Shown here: one piece after another, positions 33,771 through 39,013 of the stretch
Layout of the letters: every line of letters begins with the position of its first letter
Position numbering within the stretch: position 1 is the stretch's first letter
NCBI RefSeq assembly: GCF_005217525.1
Contig: NZ_PNXQ01000016.1
Span: 737,171-776,183, forward strand
Direction of reading: 5' to 3'
Source: Paenibacillus terrae
GTDB lineage: Bacteria; Bacillota; Bacilli; Paenibacillales; Paenibacillaceae
Length of the DNA: 39,013 bases
Program-made: the position numbers and the translations under genes
The notes under the pieces: generated by a model
Seen by the model: only the letters and a program-made list of their open reading frames with translations
What the model was told of the DNA's origin: nothing
Database searches by the model: none

Positions 33771-34642
33771 AAGTATTGACGCACCACCAAATCAACCAGT
33801 GTAAATGCAAATACGACCATGCTTAGTACACCGTTCATCGTAAAGAACGCCGTCTGCACACGACTCAGGTCCTTCGGAGATACGATATAGTGCTCATAGA
33901 ATAAGATGATGTACGAAATAATCATGCCCGCCAGATACCACCAGCTTAAATCTGTAATAAAGAATAGAACAATAAATCCAATCGCCGTAATGACATGGAA
34001 TGCCCGGGCGATGTTGAGCGCACCTGCTACACCAAAACGGGCAGGAATGGAATAAACGCCCTCATTCTGGTCAAAATCAATATCCTGACAAGCATAAATA
34101 ATATCAAATCCAGCCGTCCAAAATGCAATCGTGAGATATAACACGATTGCAGTTAAATCTATTTGCCCCGTCACTGCAACCCACGCGCCCAGCGGCGCCA
34201 ATCCAATGGTCAGACCCAGTACGAAGTGGCACAGCCAGGTAAAACGCTTGGTGTAAGAGTAAAAAACGAGCATAAAAAAGGCCAGCGGGAACAGCTTGAA
34301 CGCCAGCGGACTTAGCTTGAATGATGCCCAGAACAACAGCACCAGACTGACGATGATGAAAATGACCACTTCGCTCGACTTGAGCAGCCCCGCCGGGATG
34401 GCACGTCCTGCCGTACGTGGATTTTTCGCATCTATAACACGGTCGATCATGCGATTGAAGCCGAAAGCCGCGCTACGTGCGCCAACCATAGCCAGCAAGA
34501 TCCATCCGATCTGCGACCACGAAGGAAGCGTGTCCATCACAACAACTGACCCCAATACAGCCCCCATAAATGCAAATGGGAGCGCAAATAACGTATGTTC
34601 AATTTTAATCATTTCCAAAAAAATAGCAATTTTCTTAAACAT
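33767..34642 (-). CDS. mqnP: UbiA-family prenyltransferase, likely MqnP
   Basis: Integral membrane prenyltransferase attaching the polyprenyl chain to an aromatic acid. Aspartate-rich motifs NRMIDRVIDAKNPRT (residues about 68-82) and ACQDIDFDQNEG bind the prenyl diphosphate; several hydrophobic helices follow. The preferred start is the ATG at 34642 (291 residues) with AAGGAG upstream; the upstream frame lies in menG. Its position between menG and ubiX, with mqnA and hepT downstream, argues for the naphthoate substrate of the futalosine route rather than ubiquinone synthesis. MenA is the alternative name if the classical route were used. Confidence 0.82.
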   Translation of the reverse strand: MFKKIAIFLEMIKIEHTLFALPFAFMGAVLGSVVVMDTLPSWSQIGWILLAMVGARSAAFGFNRMIDRVIDAKNPRTAGRAIPAGLLKSSEVVIFIIVSLVLLFWASFKLSPLAFKLFPLAFFMLVFYSYTKRFTWLCHFVLGLTIGLAPLGAWVAVTGQIDLTAIVLYLTIAFWTAGFDIIYACQDIDFDQNEGVYSIPARFGVAGALNIARAFHVITAIGFIVLFFITDLSWWYLAGMIISYIILFYEHYIVSPKDLSRVQTAFFTMNGVLSMVVFAFTLVDLVVRQYL

Positions 34643-35363
34643 GCTGACTCTCCTTGATTCCAATATGCAATGCCGCAATGCCTCCAGTAAGTGAATGAGC
34701 CTGTACATCCTTTAATCCGACTTCGCGGAAGATGCCTGACAGCTCATCCCTTCCCGGAAAAAGCGCCAACGAATCAGGGAGCCATTTGTATTGCTCATAA
34801 CGTTTGGCGAACAATTTGCCGAGCATGGGCAAGATGTGTTGAAAATATGCGTAGTAAATTCCCTTGAACGGCTGCCATGTAGGCTTGGACAGCTCCAGAC
34901 ATACAACCTGCCCGCCCGGTTTGACGACCCGCTGCATTTCCTGCAACACGCGGCGCAGATCAGGCACATTGCGCAGACCAAAGCCAATTGTTGCGTAGTC
35001 AAAAGAATTGTCTTCAAAAGGCAGCTCCATCGCGTTGCCCCGAACAAGCTTGATCTGGTTTTCACGAGCTTCCGACGCAATCTTGCGCTCGCCTACATTT
35101 AGCATGTTCTGGCTAAAATCCAGCCCTACGATGTGACCACTTTCACTTGCACGCGCCATCGCGAGCGTCCAGTCACACGTACCACAGCAAAGATCGATTG
35201 CCGTATCCCCGTGGTCCATGTTCATTTTTTTCATCGTAAATTTACGCCAAGCCTTATGTCTGCGAAAGCTCAGTATATCGTTCATCAAGTCGTATTTACC
35301 TGCAATGCTTTCAAACACGCCATGAACGAATTGCTCTTTCGGCTTGGTGTCACTTGATCCCAT
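34635..35363 (-). CDS. menG: Demethylmenaquinone methyltransferase MenG (UbiE family)
   Basis: SAM-dependent C-methylation giving menaquinone, the last step of both menaquinone routes. Motifs: FVHGVFESIAGKYDLMNDIL at the start, SAM motif I as AIDLCCGTCDWTLAMA, GFGLRNVPDLRRVLQEM and MQRVVKPGGQVVCLELSKP. The ATG at 35363 gives 242 residues with AGGTGA five bases upstream. A GTG at 35372, directly after the hepS stop, is an equally possible start. The end overlaps mqnP by 8 bases. Confidence 0.94.
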   Translation of the reverse strand: MGSSDTKPKEQFVHGVFESIAGKYDLMNDILSFRRHKAWRKFTMKKMNMDHGDTAIDLCCGTCDWTLAMARASESGHIVGLDFSQNMLNVGERKIASEARENQIKLVRGNAMELPFEDNSFDYATIGFGLRNVPDLRRVLQEMQRVVKPGGQVVCLELSKPTWQPFKGIYYAYFQHILPMLGKLFAKRYEQYKWLPDSLALFPGRDELSGIFREVGLKDVQAHSLTGGIAALHIGIKESQHV

Positions 35364-35372
35364 GACGTTCAC

Positions 35373-36242
35373 CTAACCTTCCCTCACAACCGGGTGTGGA
35401 CTATTCAGCAGCTTCAGGAAAGGCTCCAGCATGCGTTCGAATCCCTCAATCCCCGTATTTCGATCATCTGACAGGATCTGCCGGATGTGTGTAACAGCTA
35501 TGCGGAGCTTGTCCAGTATTGTGGCCTCGGCTTTGTACTTCAGAATAAGCTCTCGCCATGCATCAGCGTCTGGACTGTTCTCTGACAATAGTTCCCGTTC
35601 ATTTGGGTCACCATTACCATAAACATGCCAGAACATATATCCGAATCGGGACTTATCCGGTACTGCACGCTTGTCCCATTCCTCTGCCAGTGTATCACAG
35701 AGCGCAAATTCGTTGAGAAGCTGTTCCCAAACTTCCCGATCCTGTTCTGCCACAAGTGAAGTAAAGGATAAAAAAAGCTCCTTTTTAAAACGAACCATCT
35801 GAGTTAAATACTGTGCCGCGTTCAGACGAAAATGCTTCATTTCCCAGTACAGACTCATTTTCCCCGCATTTACTTCACATACAGCATCACTCAGCTTCGA
35901 AATGGCCGTAATGCTGCCTGCCAATGCAAGCAACTGATAAAAGCGGCTGCTAAAATAGTCCCCGGCTAACACTTTCAGCTGTCTGGAACGCATTTCCTCC
36001 GAGCTCCGTGTTCCCGACAGAGTATCAATCATATCATGCGTATCCAGCCCCATCTGCACGAGTGAGGTAACCAGTGCGTACAGTTCATCCTCGCTTGCAT
36101 GCAGCTCCTGCGCATTCCGGTTCAAAAACATAAACAACAGACGGGTACGGCTGTCAGGAAAAGCTGGCATTTCCGTATGTTGTTGAATCATGTCATATTC
36201 CACATATTTCCTTGCTAATTGGGGTACGCGATACAGTTTCAT
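35373..36242 (-). CDS. hepS: Heptaprenyl diphosphate synthase component 1 (HepS)
   Basis: Non-catalytic partner of HepT, thought to set chain length in the heterodimer. Recognised by KVLAGDYFSSRFYQLLA near residue 90 and by helical segments such as GKMSLYWEMKHFRLNAAQYL, as well as by position ahead of menG. No DDxxD motif, as expected. The preferred start is the ATG at 36242 (289 residues) with GGAGG six bases upstream; an ATG at 36260 is weaker. An AT-rich, -10-like stretch lies near 36295-36306. First gene of hepS-menG-mqnP-ubiX-mqnA-hepT. Confidence 0.9.
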   Translation of the reverse strand: MKLYRVPQLARKYVEYDMIQQHTEMPAFPDSRTRLLFMFLNRNAQELHASEDELYALVTSLVQMGLDTHDMIDTLSGTRSSEEMRSRQLKVLAGDYFSSRFYQLLALAGSITAISKLSDAVCEVNAGKMSLYWEMKHFRLNAAQYLTQMVRFKKELFLSFTSLVAEQDREVWEQLLNEFALCDTLAEEWDKRAVPDKSRFGYMFWHVYGNGDPNERELLSENSPDADAWRELILKYKAEATILDKLRIAVTHIRQILSDDRNTGIEGFERMLEPFLKLLNSPHPVVREG

Positions 36243-36358
36243 CCTAAGCCTCCGAGCCATGACTTTCTGGTGTACTCAAATAATTGCAATGCCTTATATT
36301 ATATCACAATTTAAAATGATTAGCGACTAAAGTACTGTAGGTCCAACAACAGAAATAC

Positions 36359-36910
36359 CTAATCTGTGTATACACCGTTAAACCTGCTTTGCCACATTGG
36401 AGTTACCGTAATACGGAAGCGGGTTTTCAGCTCCTCCGGCAAGTCCGCGCCTTCCCTGCTTCTCAGCTGATCCAGCGTTTCACTCGTCCACTCGTTCCGG
36501 CGTATATCGGATGCCAGCAACAAGTGACGTTCTCCTGACCATTCATCCTGGGTCACTACCCGAAGCAGTAATTGCCGTACATTCGTCGTTCCATAAAAAC
36601 TAAAGGCGGCAATCTCCGCCATATTTTGATAGATTTCAAGCGGAGCGGTTTCTTCCTTGGACAGCTTTACATCCAGGGTCAGGACCGAATTTTCCCAGCT
36701 TACGCGGGCAATCGGTGTCGTCAAAGGAAGCTCATTCAGCGTATCCACCAGATTGTCATCGGTCAGCAGCACCCGCTGCTGCGAAGATACCGTCGCCTGT
36801 GTCTCACGAACAGCAGCGGTTCCAGAATCCAGCGCCTGTAAGGATGGCAGCAGTATAGCAGCCGCAGTGGTTATGAGAATCGAGCCGCTTAGCACAATCC
36901 AAGGTTTCAT
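36359..36910 (-). CDS. Conserved hypothetical protein with N-terminal membrane anchor
   Basis: A 183-residue protein with one hydrophobic segment at residues 4-25 (IVLSGSILITTAAAILLPSL), either an uncleaved signal anchor or a signal peptide. The remainder is soluble and mixed alpha/beta, with segments such as VLTLDVKLSKEETAPLEIYQ and RHLLLASDIRRNEW. No known domain or catalytic motif is recognised. GGGGAGG precedes the ATG. It lies between the mtrB terminator and hepS, transcribed the same way; about 115 bases separate it from hepS. A role linked to either neighbour is not supported by sequence. Confidence 0.7.
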   Translation of the reverse strand: MKPWIVLSGSILITTAAAILLPSLQALDSGTAAVRETQATVSSQQRVLLTDDNLVDTLNELPLTTPIARVSWENSVLTLDVKLSKEETAPLEIYQNMAEIAAFSFYGTTNVRQLLLRVVTQDEWSGERHLLLASDIRRNEWTSETLDQLRSREGADLPEELKTRFRITVTPMWQSRFNGVYTD

Positions 36911-36981
36911 TCAGAGCCTCCCCTGACCCCTACCCTGTTATGGGTTTGCTACGGTAAAGGTCCTCACTCTCATTGTACAAC

Positions 36982-37004
36982 AAAAAAAAGCAGGCTATGC
37001 CTGC
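36982..37004 (-). terminator. Intrinsic terminator after mtrB
   Basis: On the minus strand GCAGGC-ATA-GCCTGC (36990-37004) is followed by eight U. It begins three bases after the mtrB stop and separates mtrB from the genes leading to hepS. Confidence 0.92.
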
Positions 37005-37007
37005 ATT

Positions 37008-37238
37008 TTAGTCCTCCGTATCCATGACTCCGTGTTTGGTCATCACAACAGCCTTGCCGCGAATTTTAATCGCAGAGGTATGATCGGTAAATTGGACGAT
37101 CAGCACCTCACCCTTGTCCAATTTTTCTGAATGATGCAGGCGTGTATCCTGACCTCTTGTCAGACCAAAAACCTGACATCCGTTGCTTTTTGCTTTAATC
37201 ACAACGTACTCACTGCTACCCTTCACGTTATCTTCCAT
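37008..37238 (-). CDS. mtrB: Tryptophan RNA-binding attenuation protein TRAP (MtrB)
   Basis: Forms an 11-subunit ring that, with tryptophan bound, wraps (G/U)AG repeats and causes termination ahead of trpE. 76 residues, near-identical in layout to the known protein: VIGLTRG-like segment [28 protein letters not shown], and [12 protein letters not shown] with the RNA-contacting Lys and Arg of the KKR patch. The Lys of EKLDKGEV supplies the third position. The preferred start is the ATG at 37238, eight bases after GGGGGG; the ATG at 37244 is too close to that site. Its likely target is the leader at 26949-27001. The folE (mtrA) gene that precedes it in B. subtilis is absent. Confidence 0.95.
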   Translation of the reverse strand: MEDNVKGSSEYVVIKAKSNGCQVFGLTRGQDTRLHHSEKLDKGEVLIVQFTDHTSAIKIRGKAVVMTKHGVMDTED

Positions 37239-37394
37239 ATCCATTTCCCCCCTGAGAGCCGAAGCTATACTTTTTATGATGGAGATTCAAGCTTGTTTTG
37301 TCAACCACATGCTTTCGGTGCTAACTGCAACAGTTACCGCGTTCCGAGCCATACTATCCGTGCAGCCCATCTGCTAACGAAAGGAGCGAATCGG

Positions 37395-37568
37395 ATGAAA
37401 AACTATCGTCCCGCTAATCTGAGTCCTGCCCAAGTAGAGCGGCTTCAACAGCTTGAGCATGAATTTACCGAGCTGGCGGGTGAACCGCTGGTGCTGATCG
37501 CCTATGCTTCATGCAACGACAGAATCACTTCCTCTGCTTCATCCCGCATTACATCTGCTACGGAATAA
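37395..37568 (+). CDS. Small hypothetical protein, 57 residues
   Basis: A plus-strand gene opposite to its neighbours, with a strong AAAGGAG site 9 bases before the ATG. The first 40 residues look coding and amphipathic-helical: NLSPAQVERLQQLEHEFTEL, then AGEPLVLIAYA. The tail is Ser/Thr-rich (RITSSASSRITSATE). No domain recognised and no membrane segment. A bidirectional terminator follows directly. A weak TTGTCA/TAACTG promoter-like pair lies about 70 bases upstream. An open frame extends further upstream but lacks any start signal and overlaps mtrB. Confidence 0.65.
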   Translation: MKNYRPANLSPAQVERLQQLEHEFTELAGEPLVLIAYASCNDRITSSASSRITSATE

Positions 37569-37574
37569 CATAAC

Positions 37575-37611
37575 AAAAAGAAAAGGCCGTGAATCAAATT
37601 CACGGTCTTTT
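37575..37611. terminator. Bidirectional terminator between hup and the 57-residue gene
   Basis: GGCCGTGAAT (37585-37594) pairs with ATTCACGGTC (37598-37607) over ten bases with one G-U. A-rich sequence on the left and four T on the right give U-runs on both strands. It ends the two converging genes. Confidence 0.9.
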
Positions 37612-37638
37612 CAGCGCAATGGGAATATGTAAGAAATC

Positions 37639-37911
37639 TTATTTAATTCCGTCCTTGAGCGCTTTCCCCGGTTTAAATGCCGGAATTTTGCTCGCAGGGA
37701 TTTCGATTTCTTCTCCTGTTTGCGGGTTACGTCCTTTACGTGCAGAACGTTCACGAACCTCAAAGTTCCCGAAGCCTACCAGTTGCACCTTGTCTCCGCT
37801 TTGCAGCGCTCCGGAGATCGCTTCGAATACAGCGTCAACGGCTTTAGTCACGTCTTTTTTGGACAATTCAGTGCTTTCGGAAACCTGATTGATCAAATCG
37901 GTTTTATTCAT
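37639..37911 (-). CDS. hup: DNA-binding protein HU
   Basis: Histone-like nucleoid protein; a homodimer bends and compacts DNA. 90 residues, starting [20 protein letters not shown], with the beta-arm core [20 protein letters not shown] and the DNA-contacting [20 protein letters not shown]. The ATG at 37911 follows GGAGGTG at 6 bases; sequence upstream in frame is not coding. In B. subtilis the equivalent gene (hbs) also lies next to mtrB. Confidence 0.97.
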   Translation of the reverse strand: MNKTDLINQVSESTELSKKDVTKAVDAVFEAISGALQSGDKVQLVGFGNFEVRERSARKGRNPQTGEEIEIPASKIPAFKPGKALKDGIK

Positions 37912-37953
37912 AATATTCACCTCCCAGTTCAAGTGTAGTCCAGCATTAAGGTT

Positions 37954-37973
37954 ATCGGTGTTGTACAACCGAT
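37954..37973. promoter_or_regulatory. Palindrome upstream of hup
   Basis: ATCGG-N2-TTGTACAA-CCGAT is a near-perfect inverted repeat centred on TTGTACAA, about 45 bases upstream of the hup start codon, in a 257-base region (37912-38168) with no gene. A second perfect palindrome GGCATATGCC lies at 38004-38013. Either could be an operator or promoter-proximal structure; no regulator is recognised. Confidence 0.3.
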
Positions 37974-38168
37974 ATGAAGTCGCCTGTATAAAATAACCCG
38001 GGCGGCATATGCCTTCCATAATGTTATCATCTGTTTCCGTTTCGCCGTTAAATATACATAGAATATACCTAACCTCCGCAATATAGAGACAATATCGCCG
38101 AAACTGGCGTTTTATGGCACCCTTCTTGCGTGGAACAAGGTTTATAGTAATACAGTCCACAGACAATT

Positions 38169-39013
38169 TCAAGTACGACGACGGTTTAGCACATAAAAAG
38201 TGACGGCCAGCGCGAGCACCAGTACAATTCCTTTGACAATATCATGAGCAAAATACTGCACATTCATCATCGTCAGACCGTTCACTAATACCCCGATCAA
38301 AACGGCACCAATAAACGTACCAATGACATTCGGTTTACCCGCTCCAAAGACCGAAAATCCTACAAAAACGGCGGCTACCGCCTCCATTAGCAAGGGAGAA
38401 CCTGCATCAATTTGGCCTGATCCTACTCGCGAGGCATACAAAATACCAGCAATGGCCGCAAATACGCCTGAAGCGACGTAAGCCAGTGTGCGAACTTTTT
38501 TTATCCGTATGCCTGACAGACGAGCTGCTTCCTCATTTCCTCCGGTCACATACATTTGACGCCCATGCTTTGTGTAGGTTAAGAAAATATGCACTGCCGC
38601 TACCGCTAGCAGCAGCAAAATAACCGAAATCGGGATGCCTAGCCATTTGCCTTGTCCCAAAATAAGAAAAGCAGAAGATATTTCCCCTGGCGCCTTGCTG
38701 CCATCAGGAAACTGCATATGATTATAGATGGTGTAGCCTTGAGCGTACGTTTTATGAATCCCGCTTACAATATACATCATCGCAAGGGTTGCCAGCAAAT
38801 CGGGAATACGAAGCTTAACGATCAACAATGAGTTGAATAGTCCCACCACCGCACCAACAACCAAAGATACAATAATGACCACCGCAACAGGCTGTTCATA
38901 CCAGACCATCAACGAAGCTGAAACAATAGTGGTCAGAGACACCGTAGCTCCCACCGAAAGATCAAAACCGTCCACGATGAGAGACAACGTCACACCAATT
39001 GCGACGAAAGTCA
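38169..39013 (-). CDS. Sugar-type ABC transporter permease (RbsC family), 5' end outside window
   Basis: Membrane subunit of a ribose/galactose-type importer. 281 codons are visible and the frame stays open to the right edge. The N-terminal visible part [20 protein letters not shown] and the [20 protein letters not shown] segment, which contacts the ATPase, are family hallmarks; about eight hydrophobic segments are present. It ends in NRRRT. Its own ATPase and binding-protein genes are presumably upstream, outside the window. Substrate cannot be specified. In B. subtilis this position next to hup is occupied by spoIVA, so the order diverges here. Confidence 0.93.
   Translation of the reverse strand, partial: TFVAIGVTLSLIVDGFDLSVGATVSLTTIVSASLMVWYEQPVAVVIIVSLVVGAVVGLFNSLLIVKLRIPDLLATLAMMYIVSGIHKTYAQGYTIYNHMQFPDGSKAPGEISSAFLILGQGKWLGIPISVILLLLAVAAVHIFLTYTKHGRQMYVTGGNEEAARLSGIRIKKVRTLAYVASGVFAAIAGILYASRVGSGQIDAGSPLLMEAVAAVFVGFSVFGAGKPNVIGTFIGAVLIGVLVNGLTMMNVQYFAHDIVKGIVLVLALAVTFYVLNRRRT

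Noticed and set aside
37131..37394. N-terminal extension of the 57-residue gene
   Set aside because: It overlaps mtrB on the other strand and lacks a start signal; the ATG at 37395 has a strong site.
1..39013. CRISPR arrays, tRNA or rRNA genes, transposases, prophage genes
   Set aside because: No direct-repeat array, cloverleaf or rRNA-like segment was noticed, and no reading frame resembles a transposase, integrase or phage protein.

Overview
The window is a Gram-positive (Firmicutes) chromosome segment, most probably a Paenibacillus of the polymyxa type. The grounds are gene order, AGGAGG-like ribosome binding sites, the TRAP system, bacillithiol genes, and a menaquinone gene set mixing menG with futalosine-pathway genes. 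Nearly every gene is on the minus strand. The order closely follows the Bacillus subtilis block hbs-mtrB-hepS-menG-hepT-ndk-cheR-aroF-aroB-aroH-trpEDCFBA-hisC-tyrA ... ypjA-ypjB-ypjC-ypjD-dapB-mgsA-bshB1-bshA-cca-birA-panBCD. Genus and species are inferred; no search was run.

In transcription order (right to left): a partial sugar-type ABC permease (38169-39013); hup for HU (37639-37911); a 57-codon plus-strand gene (37395-37568); mtrB for TRAP with its own terminator (37008-37238); a membrane-anchored hypothetical protein; then the overlapping operon hepS-menG-mqnP-ubiX-mqnA-hepT for menaquinone; ndk and cheR; a strong promoter driving aroF-aroB-aroH; and a trp leader with an 11-triplet TRAP site and a terminator ahead of trpE-D-C-F-B-A, hisC and tyrA. 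MtrB and its RNA target are therefore encoded about 10 kb apart in one window.

From 13.1 to 18.3 kb the B. subtilis order breaks. The EPSP synthase gene (aroE) and qcrABC are not here. Instead there are an ECF sigma/anti-sigma pair, a histidine phosphatase, an unrecognised winged-helix-like protein, a gamma-carbonic anhydrase-like protein and a 59-residue IDEAL protein. Two intergenic hairpin elements lie here: 18141-18295 and 13252-13299. The most interesting item is a likely undescribed small RNA gene on the plus strand at about 17776-17864. It has a perfect sigma-A promoter whose spacer contains a perfect CcpA (cre) site, a pyrimidine-rich 5' segment, one stem-loop and a strong intrinsic terminator.

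From 0 to 13 kb conserved order resumes: ypjA, an AT-rich inserted acetyltransferase, ypjB, a plus-strand YitT-family gene with an FNR/CRP-like palindrome upstream, mazG, a TPR gene, dapB, mgsA, bshB1, bshA, cca, birA and panBCD. The panBCD leader has several inverted repeats. A partial unknown gene runs off the left edge.
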